From: Bacillota bacterium
Lineage (GTDB): Bacteria; Bacillota; Negativicutes; Sporomusales; Sporomusaceae
Assembly: GCA_023443285.1 (NCBI GenBank)
Contig: JAEZVB010000032.1
Location: 1 to 27,879 of the forward strand
Length of the DNA stretch: 27,879 nt
Reading direction: 5' to 3'
The position numbers were made by a program, and so were the translations under genes. The notes beneath the pieces were generated by a model that was not told where the DNA came from, searched no databases, and saw only the letters and a program-made list of their open reading frames with translations. This document shows positions 7,819-16,962 of this stretch, piece after piece; position 1 is the stretch's first letter; each line of letters starts with the position of its first letter.

Positions 7819-8412
7819 GTGATTACGGAACGCTTAAAACGACAAATTGAATTTATTGTCGAAGTGGATAAAATGAAGCAGATATACCGCAAAAACTTTC
7901 TGATTGGTGGTGAACGCCATGAAACAGATGCGGAGCACTCTTGGCATTTAGCCATTATGGCCACCTTGTTGGCTGAGCATGTTACCCAGGGGCAGGTGGA
8001 TGTTCTCAAAGTACTGAAAATGGTTCTTATCCATGATGTTGTAGAAATCGATGCCGGTGATACCTATTGCTTTGATGTAGAGGCCGGTCTAGATAAGGCG
8101 CAGCGGGAAATCAAGGCAGCTGACAGACTATTTGGCCTTTTGCCAAATGACCAGGCTCGGGAATTTTGCGCTTTATGGGAAGAATTTGAGCAAAAACATA
8201 CTCCGGAGGCGCGGCTTGCCGATGCCTTAGACAGGCTTCAGCCTTTGCTGCTGCATTATCATACACAGGGTAAATCCTGGCAGTTACATGGTATAACTAG
8301 TGACAAAGTTAAAGAGCGCAATAAGCGAACCGCTGCAATTGCTGCGGAGTTAGGGCAGCTTGTTGACGAGATTATTCAAGATTCGATCAGGAAAGGTTAC
8401 CTTAAAGAATAA
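7819..8412 (+). CDS. HD-domain phosphohydrolase, YfbR/HDDC2-like (5'-deoxynucleotidase type)
   Basis: About 197 residues if the GTG at 7819 is used; it has AGGG five bases upstream. An in-frame ATG at 7807 and a longer frame from 7750 are possible but lack a clear ribosome site, and the extra residues do not look family-like. The family start ERLKRQIEFIVEVDKMKQIYRKNFL is visible. It is followed by the metal ligands of the HD superfamily: His in RHETDAEHSWHLA, the HD pair in VLIHDVVEIDAGDTY, and the late Asp in RLADALDRLQPLLLHY. Relatives dephosphorylate deoxynucleoside monophosphates in the cytosol; the substrate here is inferred from family only. It stands alone and ends at a strong terminator. 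Confidence 0.8.
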   Translation: MITERLKRQIEFIVEVDKMKQIYRKNFLIGGERHETDAEHSWHLAIMATLLAEHVTQGQVDVLKVLKMVLIHDVVEIDAGDTYCFDVEAGLDKAQREIKAADRLFGLLPNDQAREFCALWEEFEQKHTPEARLADALDRLQPLLLHYHTQGKSWQLHGITSDKVKERNKRTAAIAAELGQLVDEIIQDSIRKGYLKE

Positions 8413-8427
8413 TAGTTGCCATAATGC

Positions 8428-8475
8428 AAAAGGAGTCTGGAACGGTGATAAGCGTTCCAAACTCCTTTTATTTTA
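8428..8475. terminator. Terminator between HD-domain gene and NtrC-type regulator gene
   Basis: AAAAGGAGT and TGGAACG pair with CGTTCCA and ACTCCTTTT around an 8-nt loop, with a single C-A mismatch inside the stem. T-rich sequence follows on the + strand and A-rich sequence precedes it, so it can serve both convergent genes. Confidence 0.85.
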
Positions 8476-9939
8476 TTGTTCATCATGCAATATTTTTTCT
8501 GCCCGGTACGACAGGGAACGCCGGGAGAGCCCCAGGTAAGCGGCGGCAGCCGATTTGTTCCCATTGTGCATTTTGAGAGCTGCCGCGATGATTCTGTCGA
8601 TATACTCGTCCAAATTAAAGGGAGCAGGCGGTAGAAGAAGCGGGGCTTCGGGATGGATGGTGCCTGCCTGACACGTGCTGGTGGAGCAGTTAGTATTCTT
8701 GGTAGCTATGATATTAAGATGATTGGGGCATAATTCGGTATCATTAAACATAAAAACAGACCATTCGATGACATTTTGCAGCTCCCTGACATTTCCCGGC
8801 CAAGAGTGGTTGAGTAAGATTTTAGCTGCTTGGTTACCAATACGAGAGAACTTTTTTCCTTTCTGGGAAGCAAATCGGTGCAGAAACATTTCGGCCAGTG
8901 GAATTATAGCATCAGGTCGCTCACATAGCGGCGGTATAAATATTTGCCCTACATTAAGGCGATAGTATAGGTCGCGGCGGAATTTCCCCTCAGCCACAGC
9001 CTGGACTAAATCGATGTTGGTGGCGCAGACAATACGTACATCAGACTTGAGCTTTTTTAAACCGCCCACCCGGTAGTATTCTTTTTCTTGCAGCACGCGT
9101 AGCAGTTTAGCCTGAATTTCCAGCGGCATTTCACCAACCTCGTCCAAAAACAGAGTGCCGCCTGTGGCTAGATCAAGCTTACCTTTTTGTCCTTTGGATA
9201 AGCCGCCGGTAAAAGAGCCGGCCTCATAGCCAAATAACTCACTTTCAAATAGAGTGGGAGTTAAAGCAGCACAGTTGATGTCTACAAAAGGCGTAGTTTC
9301 GTTAAAGTCGCCATAATGAATAAGTTTGGCAACCATTTCTTTACCAGTACCGGTTTCACCCTGGATTAATACAGGAATAGAGCGATCATGATGATAAAGG
9401 AGAGCCTGCTGATAGATGTTTTGCATTACTTTATCAAAAATACCGAGCTTGCTTACTCCTTCCGATTGGGCGACAAGCATGCGCAACCGTGAAATCTCTT
9501 TAGCAGTTTCTTGGGTGGCTGCCTGGACTTCCTGGTCAAAATGGTCGGTAAGGCGCCTGTTTTCTCGCAGTAATCCCTGGTGTTCGGCTACCTTTTCTGC
9601 AATAATGGATAATTCCTCAATATTGATGGGTTTTATTAAGTAATCGAAGGCTCCCATGCGCAAAGCATCAATGGCAGACTCCATGGAACCGTGCCCGGTA
9701 AATAATACGATATCAGTATAGGAGCCGCTGGGCAGCTCTTTAATTTGTTTTAATAAATCGATACCGGACATGGCAGGCATTCTTATATCAGTCAGGATCA
9801 TAGGAAAGCTGCCGGCTAAATAGGTGGCAAGTGCATCTTCGCCATTACTGCATTCGGTAACCTGATAGCCTTGGCGGCGCAAAAATTTCCCCACCGATGT
9901 GCGGCTGCCAGTATCATCATCCACTAATAAAATATTCAA
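8473..9939 (-). CDS. NtrC-family sigma-54-dependent response regulator
   Basis: 488 residues in three domains. The receiver (1-120) has acidic residues D7-D9, phospho-acceptor D51 in LTDIRMP, and K103. The AAA+ domain has Walker A GETGTGKE at 194-201, the sigma-54 contact loop ESELFGYEAGSFTGG, Walker B GGTLFLDEVGEM and the arginine-finger region FRRDLYYRLNVGQIFIPPL. The C-terminal Fis-type helix-turn-helix is NGNKSAAAAYLGLSRRSLSYRAEKI. When phosphorylated it should remodel sigma-54 RNA polymerase at promoters with upstream sites. The canonical GAFTGA loop reads GSFTGG here, two conservative changes; Phe and Thr, the critical residues, are kept. Its ATG overlaps the kinase stop by 4 nt, so the kinase is its partner. 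No convincing -24/-12 promoter was found in this window, so its targets may lie elsewhere. Confidence 0.93.
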   Translation of the reverse strand: MNILLVDDDTGSRTSVGKFLRRQGYQVTECSNGEDALATYLAGSFPMILTDIRMPAMSGIDLLKQIKELPSGSYTDIVLFTGHGSMESAIDALRMGAFDYLIKPINIEELSIIAEKVAEHQGLLRENRRLTDHFDQEVQAATQETAKEISRLRMLVAQSEGVSKLGIFDKVMQNIYQQALLYHHDRSIPVLIQGETGTGKEMVAKLIHYGDFNETTPFVDINCAALTPTLFESELFGYEAGSFTGGLSKGQKGKLDLATGGTLFLDEVGEMPLEIQAKLLRVLQEKEYYRVGGLKKLKSDVRIVCATNIDLVQAVAEGKFRRDLYYRLNVGQIFIPPLCERPDAIIPLAEMFLHRFASQKGKKFSRIGNQAAKILLNHSWPGNVRELQNVIEWSVFMFNDTELCPNHLNIIATKNTNCSTSTCQAGTIHPEAPLLLPPAPFNLDEYIDRIIAAALKMHNGNKSAAAAYLGLSRRSLSYRAEKILHDEQ

Positions 9940-12900
9940 CTAGCATCGTCCTCCTTTGTAATATCGTCTGTAACATCTGCGGCGTATTCTTTGCTGTTGG
10001 CGGTGTCTTCCATAGTATCCTCATCGATAAGCGGGAAGGACAGCCGGAAAGTGGCACCGCCAGTTTCGTTGTTCTGTACAGTGATTTGGCCACCGTGGGA
10101 AGTAATGACTGATTGGACAATAGACAAACCAAGACCCATGCCTGTGTCTTTGGTTGTGAAAAACGGGACAAACAATTTTTGATGGCTTGCTTCCGGAATA
10201 CCGGGACCATTATCGGCAATAAGGACGATGATTCTGTCTTCCAAAAGGGTCTGGATGTGTATTTCTCTGTGAGGTTGGGTTGAAGATTCTAATGACTCCA
10301 TGGCATTATTGATCAAATTAAGAATTACATGCTCCATATGAACAAGCGAACCAATGATCTCGAGCGGCTTTTCTGTAAGGTCGAGAGAGAGCGTGACCTT
10401 AGCGGCATTAAGCTGGGGTGTCAGCATAGTGACAGCGTTATTGATGGCCTGAATCATATTGAAACGCTGGGTAGTTGTTTGTTGATGGCTGCGGATGAGA
10501 TCGCGAATATACTTGATGATGTTGGCAATCCTTGTTGCCTGCTTAGAAATGGTTTGCACATCTTCTCGAAACTCTGCTATCTGATAGGAATGTCCGTCTT
10601 TGGACCACATCAGGATGCTGTCTGCAGTAACCTTGATCGAATTTAGCGGCTGATTTATCTCATGGGCAATGCCTGCGGCCATATTACCGAGGAAAGCAAG
10701 TTTGTCGGTTTTGTTGATTCGGTTGCGGGCGGCAAGTAATTCCAATTCAGCTTGTTTGCGGTCGGAAATATCCCGGGCAATGCACAAGCCGACAAGCTCA
10801 CCATTAAGGGAAAATAAATGCACATTAACCTCTGCGGGGACAGAGCGATTGTCTTTGGTGAGATAATCAAATTCGAAAATGGCTTGCCGGGAAGCCAGTA
10901 GTTTCTCCATACGGGTGGCAGAAAGGGAACTTATCTGACTTTGCATGATACTTAACATGGTCAAAGACAATAATTCATTTCTGGTGTAATTCAGCCATTG
11001 ACAGGCAACATCATTGACCTCAATAATGCGTCCTGGCATACCGGCGGGAGTAATCTTCCAAACAAAAATAGCATCTTGTACACTGTCAAACAACTTTCGG
11101 TATCTCTTTTCCATCGCACGACGTGTGAATATCTCCTGAGCCAGTTGGGCATTGCTGTTGGCCAATAAACGGGATTGAGCCTCAACGTCTTTTTCCAGAC
11201 GCCGGTATGAGTTTGTCAGCACACTTTCGGACTGTCTTTTATCATGAATATCCAGGCAGCAGCCGATATAACCGGCGAAAGAATTATCCGAATTATGGCG
11301 AGGAATGCCGACAGCCTGAACCCAGCGATACTCACCGTCACAGCGCAACATCCGAAATTCATAGCTAAAGGGGGCTTGCCGGTCAAGTGCGCTTTTTAGT
11401 GTACTTTGAATCAGTTGCCTGTCGCTGGTATGAACATAGCTGCTCCAGTCGAGTTTAGTACCCAGATCAGGATTGGTGCCGGTAAATTCCTGCCACTTTT
11501 TATTGGTAAAAATACAGTAGCCATCCTGATCGTCCATCCATAGCATTAGCGGAATATGGCTGGCCACATACCGGAATCTTGCTTCGCTCTCCCTGAGAGC
11601 CATTTCGATTTGCTTGCGGGCAGTTATGTCTCTGGCAATGCTGATAATCTTGGGCGAATCCCACAGGTTAAACAAATGGGAATTTACTTCTACAAAAACA
11701 CGGTGTCCATCTTTAGCAATATGGACTACTTCTAAGAGAGAATGGCCGGTACACAGTAACTTATTTCGTTCACTGTCAGCCATTTCCTGAGACATTTCAC
11801 TGATATCGTAAACGGACAGATTCAATAATTCTTCACGGTTGTAGCCGAGCTTTTTGCAGGCTGCATCATTAACTTCCAAAAAGGGACTCGCTTGACCCTG
11901 GGAAACCGGAAAGACAAAAATAGCATCACTGCTGCTATTGAACAGCGTCTGGTATTTCTCCATACTAAGGCGGTAATTATCTTCTATCTTTTTGTTCTTT
12001 GTGACATCCCTAATGGTGGATACTACTTCATCGGCATTGATGGCGGACAAACGAATATTCCAGATGCGATTATCCAAAGTTTGAAAAGTAAAAGAATAAG
12101 AGACAACGTATTTTGAATGTAGGGCTGCATGGATATTCTGCATAATCTGTCTGGCAAGAGGCTCGGCGCAAATATCATGGATACTCTGGCCAAGGACAGG
12201 TTTAGCTGTTAGTGGAGAGAGAGAGTCCTGATGAGAAAGTATTTCCCGGAGAATCCCGTTTTTATCGATTACAGTAACAACATCAGGTATGGCGGCAATA
12301 ATTCCCTGGAGACGCTTTTGTTTCTGGCGTAGTGCGGCCTCGGTTTGCCGGCGGGCGGTGATATCAATCATTGAACCAATGAGGGCAGGTTTACCGTCAA
12401 ACGTAATATAATTACTGAAAACTTCAACATGCAAACAACGGTCATTTTCAATTAACCGTACCTCATAACTGCTGCGGTCAGTTTTTTCGGACAGCATTGC
12501 CTTGATATTCTCCCGTACCTTATGACGGTCATCTGGGTGAATGTAATCGTAGATATTTTTAATACCAAGCAATTGCTGGGAGGAAAAACCGGTAATGGCA
12601 GTAAGACCGGGATTGGTATACAAAAACTTATTATTTTGGATAATATATATTCCGACAAGGGAGTTTTCGACTAAGTTGCGGTATTTTTCCTCAGCTTGCG
12701 CAACCTGGGCAGTAAGTTGGCGATGGTTTTTGAGATAAGTCATAATCCGGTCAAGGACTACTATTCCAGTACTATTAATAAGGGTTAACAAAATAGCTAT
12801 ATAGCTTACGTCCACCGGCGTGTCTGCCGGAGGTATGATAAAAGTGCTGCCATGGATTGTGGCCATTGCATAATAATAGGTTGTGAAATATAAGCCGTTA

Positions 12901-13343
12901 ATAATTAGGAGTAAACCGATTTTTTTACGTGGTCGGCAGTCGGAAAAACGATGTAGTACGAAGACGCCCAAAATAGCAATCACAGATCCCAGGATTGTCC
13001 AGCCAGTCAGATTGCTGCCGGCAAGCGCCAACAGAATAGATGTGCTAACAAACACAACAAAAACTACTTCGCGCAGCCCAATATGCAGAGGTGCTAAGAG
13101 AAAAGGAATCATGCTAATCGTTAACTGGCCTGCTGTTGACCAGGTGGAGATAGTGGCAATAAGGGTAAGCAGAGCAAACAGGGAAATTTCTAAGCGATTA
13201 ATTCCCCATTTCTTCGGGGCGGTGGCTAGAGAAAAGTGCAATAAGAAGAATAGAATAATCGTAGCCATTGTTGCAATGTCTTCCAAAAGATGAAAAGTTG
13301 CTGCAGATATAACGCTGAAATTCAATTCAAACACCTCGATCAT
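9936..13343 (-). CDS. Multi-PAS membrane sensor histidine kinase
   Basis: 1135 residues from the ATG at 13343. A TTG at 13325 has a better ribosome site (GAGGTG six bases upstream) and could be the true start, removing six residues. Residues ~1-205 hold about six or seven membrane helices. Five PAS domains follow: EKYRNLVENSLVGIY, LQGIIAAIPDVVTVI, EKYQTLFNSSSDAIF, EARFRYVASHIPLML and KRYRKLFDSVQDAIF begin them; several end in the D-I-T/S-x-R-K linker typical of PAS-PAC units. The dimerisation domain has the phospho-acceptor His in GIAHEINQPLNSI near residue 890. The ATPase domain shows N-box NLINNAMESLES, DNGPGIP and TTKDTGMGLGLSIVQ. HEINQPLN is typical of NtrB/DctB-like kinases paired with sigma-54 activators, agreeing with the overlapping regulator gene. 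PAS ligands cannot be deduced; redox or gas sensing is possible. Confidence 0.92.
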   Translation of the reverse strand: MIEVFELNFSVISAATFHLLEDIATMATIILFFLLHFSLATAPKKWGINRLEISLFALLTLIATISTWSTAGQLTISMIPFLLAPLHIGLREVVFVVFVSTSILLALAGSNLTGWTILGSVIAILGVFVLHRFSDCRPRKKIGLLLIINGLYFTTYYYAMATIHGSTFIIPPADTPVDVSYIAILLTLINSTGIVVLDRIMTYLKNHRQLTAQVAQAEEKYRNLVENSLVGIYIIQNNKFLYTNPGLTAITGFSSQQLLGIKNIYDYIHPDDRHKVRENIKAMLSEKTDRSSYEVRLIENDRCLHVEVFSNYITFDGKPALIGSMIDITARRQTEAALRQKQKRLQGIIAAIPDVVTVIDKNGILREILSHQDSLSPLTAKPVLGQSIHDICAEPLARQIMQNIHAALHSKYVVSYSFTFQTLDNRIWNIRLSAINADEVVSTIRDVTKNKKIEDNYRLSMEKYQTLFNSSSDAIFVFPVSQGQASPFLEVNDAACKKLGYNREELLNLSVYDISEMSQEMADSERNKLLCTGHSLLEVVHIAKDGHRVFVEVNSHLFNLWDSPKIISIARDITARKQIEMALRESEARFRYVASHIPLMLWMDDQDGYCIFTNKKWQEFTGTNPDLGTKLDWSSYVHTSDRQLIQSTLKSALDRQAPFSYEFRMLRCDGEYRWVQAVGIPRHNSDNSFAGYIGCCLDIHDKRQSESVLTNSYRRLEKDVEAQSRLLANSNAQLAQEIFTRRAMEKRYRKLFDSVQDAIFVWKITPAGMPGRIIEVNDVACQWLNYTRNELLSLTMLSIMQSQISSLSATRMEKLLASRQAIFEFDYLTKDNRSVPAEVNVHLFSLNGELVGLCIARDISDRKQAELELLAARNRINKTDKLAFLGNMAAGIAHEINQPLNSIKVTADSILMWSKDGHSYQIAEFREDVQTISKQATRIANIIKYIRDLIRSHQQTTTQRFNMIQAINNAVTMLTPQLNAAKVTLSLDLTEKPLEIIGSLVHMEHVILNLINNAMESLESSTQPHREIHIQTLLEDRIIVLIADNGPGIPEASHQKLFVPFFTTKDTGMGLGLSIVQSVITSHGGQITVQNNETGGATFRLSFPLIDEDTMEDTANSKEYAADVTDDITKEDDAS

Positions 13344-13524
13344 TTTATTCGCGGTTTGCTCAGCATAATCCTTGATTTTTATGGATAACCTAAAGGATTT
13401 TTGTCAGAAGGACAACAAATGCAGTATCTATACAAGGATTAAGCTGCTCTAGATTTCTTGCTTAAATAAATGATGCTTCTTAAAGCAGGTCAACCTTCTT
13501 TATTTGCAATTGAGAAAAAACCAA

Positions 13525-13553
13525 TTGACGTGTAAGAATTTTCGCTATATTAT
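13525..13553 (+). promoter_or_regulatory. Sigma-A-type promoter of the hydrogenase-like chemoreceptor gene
   Basis: TTGACG (13525-13530) and TATTAT (13548-13553) are separated by exactly 17 nt. Transcription would start near 13560. Upstream start codons at 13504 and 13552 would lie outside the transcript, supporting the ATG at 13600. Confidence 0.65.
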
Positions 13554-13599
13554 GGAAAAAGTAAGTGTAAAATTTAACAAGGTTGCAGGTGATGCGGAT

Positions 13600-15504
13600 A
13601 TGAACGAAGATATCTTATTAACAAAGGAAGAATTATGTGCCGGGTGTAATAAGTGTATTGCCAAGTGCCCAACCAAAGCCAATATCGCGTATGAGTGTAA
13701 CGGAGCAAACAAGGTTAAAGTGGATCAAAACCGCTGTATTCATTGCGGACAATGTTTGGAAGTATGTGATCATGGCGCAAGAGATTATGCGGATGATACC
13801 GCGCAATTTTTTGCCGATTTACGGCAAGGGACAAGTATTTCGGTGATTGCCGCACCGGCGGTTCGTTTTAATTTTACTAACTATAAACGGCTATTTGGCT
13901 ATTTGAAATCTGTAGGTGTCAAGCTGATATATGATGTATCCTTTGGCGCTGACATTACTACCTGGGCCTATTTGAAGGCTATCAAAGAACAGCGTCTTTC
14001 ATCGGTGCTTGCCCAGCCCTGTCCGGCCATTGTCAACTTTGTGCAGAAATTCCGACCAGAGCTCATTAAGAGTCTGGCGCCGATTCATAGTCCAATGATG
14101 TGTACAGCCGTTTATTTGCGAAAATATAAGAATGTTACGAATCAATTAGCTTTTTTATCGCCCTGTATTGGTAAGATAGATGAAATAAATGAAAAAAATA
14201 CAGCCGGATTAGTTCAATATAATGTTACCTATGCCAAGCTGGAGCAATACCTTGCGGAGAATGGAATTAATCTTGCCAGTTATCCTGAAGTCGATTTTGA
14301 AGAAGAAAGCTGTGGTTTGGGACTGACTTTCAGCCGGCCAGGCGGACTGCGGGAAAATGTTGAGTTTATAACCAAAGACGCCTGGATTAGGCAAATTGAG
14401 GGACCAACCCATGTGTACCATTATCTTGATGAATATGCTGAACGTGTGCAGGCAGGTAAACCTATCCCCTTGCTTGTCGATATCTTAAACTGCCTGTGCG
14501 GCTGTAATCTTGGTACAGGCACAAATAAGGCTATTCCCCTTGACGATATTGACTATCATATGAATGAACTCAAACAGCAAAAAATTAAAGAACATACCCA
14601 AAATAAAGTATTCAAAAAAACCTATGACCTATTTGAGCGGTTTGATAAGCAACTAACCTTACGTGATTTTGTACGGCAGTATGAAAATAAGGCGTTAGAG
14701 CGTTATAATGAGGCCAATATGAATTTGGAGCCGATTTTTTCCCAACTGCATAAACCTACCGTGGAATCGCGTAAGGTTAATTGTTATGCCTGCGGTTTTG
14801 GCAATTGCCAGGATTTTGCCATAGCGGTAGCTAAAGGCATTAATCATATTGAGAACTGTATCGACTATAACCGCAAAGAGGTCGAAGCTGAAAAAGAACA
14901 GTTAGCCGAAAGTCATAACGAGGTAGAGGCAATGCTCACCAAAGTCAATAGTATGGCTGAAGAACGCGAGCGTTCTGCCGAGGTGCTGAGAGAACATGTT
15001 AAAGACATAACTAATGCGATTAATGAGGTATCGATCGGCAGCAGTGAAAATGCCAAGAGCATTGAACATATTAATGAAGAAGTGCATTTTATTTTCAAAA
15101 CCGCTACCGAACTTAGGGAAAGCGTTAGCGAGGTGGAAATCAAGCTGGCCGATTTTGGACAGGCTTCCGACGAAATTGTTGGTATTGCCAGCCAAACCAA
15201 CTTGCTGTCGCTCAATGCGGCCATTGAGGCGGCGCGTGCCGGTGAACTTGGCAAAGGTTTTGCCGTTGTGGCTAATGAAGTCAGGGTATTGGCTGATCGC
15301 TCCAAAGAAGCAGTGACTTCCACGAAACACAGTGAAAATGATATCAGGCAGCAGGTAGCTAAAATAATAAGCATTTCCGACGACCTGGAAAAGAAGGTAA
15401 ATACAGTAAATAATGAAATCACCAATATTTCTGCGACTGTAGAGCAAGTGACAGCCAAATGCCAGGAAATTGCGGCCACGGCGTCGGTACTGCATCAGAA
15501 GTAG
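13600..15504 (+). CDS. [FeFe]-hydrogenase-like iron-sulfur sensor fused to a methyl-accepting chemotaxis signalling domain
   Basis: 634 residues from the ATG at 13600 (AGGTGAT six bases upstream); no signal peptide or membrane helix, so it is soluble. Order of domains: two 4Fe-4S ferredoxin motifs (C13/16/19/23 and C46/49/52/56); an [FeFe]-hydrogenase H-cluster domain (~80-310); a further 4Fe-4S motif (C395, C398, C403, C420); a helical linker; and an MCP signalling hairpin with tip IASQTNLLSLNAAIEAARAGELGKGF. H-cluster motifs are modified: TSCCP reads Q-P-C141-P, MPCxxK reads S-P-C189-I-G-K192, and CPGGC reads C298-L-C300-G-C302. All four cysteines equivalent to the [4Fe-4S]H ligands are kept. 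The catalytic proton-relay cysteine is replaced by proline, as expected for a sensor rather than a turnover enzyme. It probably couples H2 or redox state to CheA/CheW. It is divergent from the PAS kinase operon and has its own promoter and terminator. Confidence 0.9.
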   Translation: MNEDILLTKEELCAGCNKCIAKCPTKANIAYECNGANKVKVDQNRCIHCGQCLEVCDHGARDYADDTAQFFADLRQGTSISVIAAPAVRFNFTNYKRLFGYLKSVGVKLIYDVSFGADITTWAYLKAIKEQRLSSVLAQPCPAIVNFVQKFRPELIKSLAPIHSPMMCTAVYLRKYKNVTNQLAFLSPCIGKIDEINEKNTAGLVQYNVTYAKLEQYLAENGINLASYPEVDFEEESCGLGLTFSRPGGLRENVEFITKDAWIRQIEGPTHVYHYLDEYAERVQAGKPIPLLVDILNCLCGCNLGTGTNKAIPLDDIDYHMNELKQQKIKEHTQNKVFKKTYDLFERFDKQLTLRDFVRQYENKALERYNEANMNLEPIFSQLHKPTVESRKVNCYACGFGNCQDFAIAVAKGINHIENCIDYNRKEVEAEKEQLAESHNEVEAMLTKVNSMAEERERSAEVLREHVKDITNAINEVSIGSSENAKSIEHINEEVHFIFKTATELRESVSEVEIKLADFGQASDEIVGIASQTNLLSLNAAIEAARAGELGKGFAVVANEVRVLADRSKEAVTSTKHSENDIRQQVAKIISISDDLEKKVNTVNNEITNISATVEQVTAKCQEIAATASVLHQK

Positions 15505-15509
15505 TGTGC

Positions 15510-15570
15510 ATAGCAAACAGTCCCTAACCTTTCAAGTGGTTAGGGACTGTTTGCTATATGTAATTTTTTT
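15510..15570 (+). terminator. Strong hairpin terminator after the hydrogenase-like chemoreceptor
   Basis: A perfect 20-bp stem runs from ATAGCAAACAGTCC (15510) to GGACTGTTTGCTAT (ending 15557), with an 8-nt loop. A run of seven T lies at about 15564-15570. Confidence 0.85.
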
Positions 15571-15644
15571 GATGCTTACTGTGATAATATGGTTTCTGGT
15601 GTAAAATATACTGAGAAGAGTTAATCAGGAAATGGAGGATGGTC

Positions 15645-16949
15645 TTGGAAAAGCTGACATTTAAGTACGGATTGGACCAGCCGTTGCCACTATTTTCAAC
15701 AATGGTATTTGGTCTGCAATGGTTTATAGTGGTGGTTCCCTATATTATTATTCTGGGCATGATTGCAGCCGGTATTCACTATGTAGATTCACCGGCGTTG
15801 CAACTACAGTATCTGCAAAAACTATTTTTGGTGACCGGTCTGACGCTGTTTATTCAGGTGCTGTGGGGTCATAAGCTGCCACTGGTTATCGGGCCGGCTG
15901 CTGTTCTCTTAAGTGGAATTGTAGCCAACCGGGGGGATGCGAGTATCGGGGCGGTTTATTTGTCAGTGGCATTGTGTGGTGGTGTATTGGCTGTTTTAAG
16001 CTGGTGCAACTTGTTGAGCCGGATACATGTGTTGTTTACCAATAGGGTTATTGGCATTGTATTAGTTTTGATTGCCTTTACTATTTTGCCGACTATTCTC
16101 CAGCTTATTGTGACTGGGACAGATAATCCGTTCAGCCAGCTTGTATTTGCCGTGATGTTAGTTATGGCTATGCTTATTGGTCAGCGTTTTTTGCCGGGAG
16201 CATTTAAATCGACCATCGTTATTTGGGCGCTGCTAATTGGCAGTTTAGCTTATTATATCTTTTTGGCTAATGCCTGGCCGACTGCGGCAGCGCCTGTTCA
16301 GGCATCGCTTGGCTGGGAGTTGGCAGTGACCGGTTTTGAATTTGACGGTGTAACCGTGATTTCCTTTTTGTTTTGCTTCTTGGCGTTGACAGCCAATGAT
16401 ATTGGCTCCATTCAGAGTACCGCGGGTTTACTTGCTGTCAAGGATTCCGGGCAACGCAGTAAGTCCGGCCTGATTGTGACCGGCTTGGGTAATTTGCTGG
16501 CCGGTTGCCTTGGCGTGATGGGGCCGGTAAATTATTCGTTTAGCAGCGGTATTATTATCGCCACAGGCTGTGCGGCGCGGTTTCCACTGGCGGTAGCCGG
16601 AGTGGGCATGATTTTGTTGGCCTGTTTGCCAGGCATTATTAGTTTGTTTTCTTACATACCACCAGTCGTAACCGGCAGTTTGCTATTTTATACCATGTGT
16701 TCACAAACAGCCGGTGGGTTCATGATGCTGGGCAAATGTCTGGAGACATCAGGGTTTGAGACTGGCTTAATTATCGGCGTTTCTTTGATGCTCGGCACAC
16801 TGATCGCTTTTATGCCTGCTGCTATGACCGCAACCATTCCCGCTGTAATCAGGCCGCTGGCAAGCAACGGGTTTGTTATCGGTGTGACAACAGCGCTCAT
16901 TCTTGAACATGTAGTATATTCCCAATCAGGGCATACAGAAAAAAAGTAA
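15645..16949 (+). CDS. Nucleobase:cation symporter-2 (NCS2) family permease, xanthine/uracil type
   Basis: About 434 residues and roughly 12-14 membrane helices. GGAGG at 15634-15638 is ideally spaced (6 nt) for a TTG at 15645; the ATG at 15639 touches it directly and is less likely but possible. Family features are the N-terminal KYGLDQPLPLFSTMVFGLQWFIVVVPYIIILG, which in NCS2 carriers precedes the first helix, and the later FLALTANDIGSIQSTAGLLAV and GLGNLLAGCLGVMGPVNYSFSSGIIIATG segments that line the substrate and ion path. It would import a purine, pyrimidine or related heterocycle with H+ or Na+. The S58 peptidase gene starts 13 nt downstream, so both are one operon; that odd pairing makes a non-canonical heterocyclic or amide substrate conceivable. 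Confidence 0.88.
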   Translation: MEKLTFKYGLDQPLPLFSTMVFGLQWFIVVVPYIIILGMIAAGIHYVDSPALQLQYLQKLFLVTGLTLFIQVLWGHKLPLVIGPAAVLLSGIVANRGDASIGAVYLSVALCGGVLAVLSWCNLLSRIHVLFTNRVIGIVLVLIAFTILPTILQLIVTGTDNPFSQLVFAVMLVMAMLIGQRFLPGAFKSTIVIWALLIGSLAYYIFLANAWPTAAAPVQASLGWELAVTGFEFDGVTVISFLFCFLALTANDIGSIQSTAGLLAVKDSGQRSKSGLIVTGLGNLLAGCLGVMGPVNYSFSSGIIIATGCAARFPLAVAGVGMILLACLPGIISLFSYIPPVVTGSLLFYTMCSQTAGGFMMLGKCLETSGFETGLIIGVSLMLGTLIAFMPAAMTATIPAVIRPLASNGFVIGVTTALILEHVVYSQSGHTEKK

Positions 16950-16962
16950 TGGGGTGGAGAAC

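Noticed and set aside
13344..13599. Sigma-54 promoter between the kinase and the hydrogenase-like gene
   Set aside because: No TGGCAC-N5-TTGC-like match with correct GG-to-GC spacing was found; a good sigma-A promoter is present instead.
14902..15516. Long - strand frames opposite the MCP part of the hydrogenase-like gene
   Set aside because: Composition mirrors the strongly coding + strand heptads. Such antisense frames are common opposite MCP genes.
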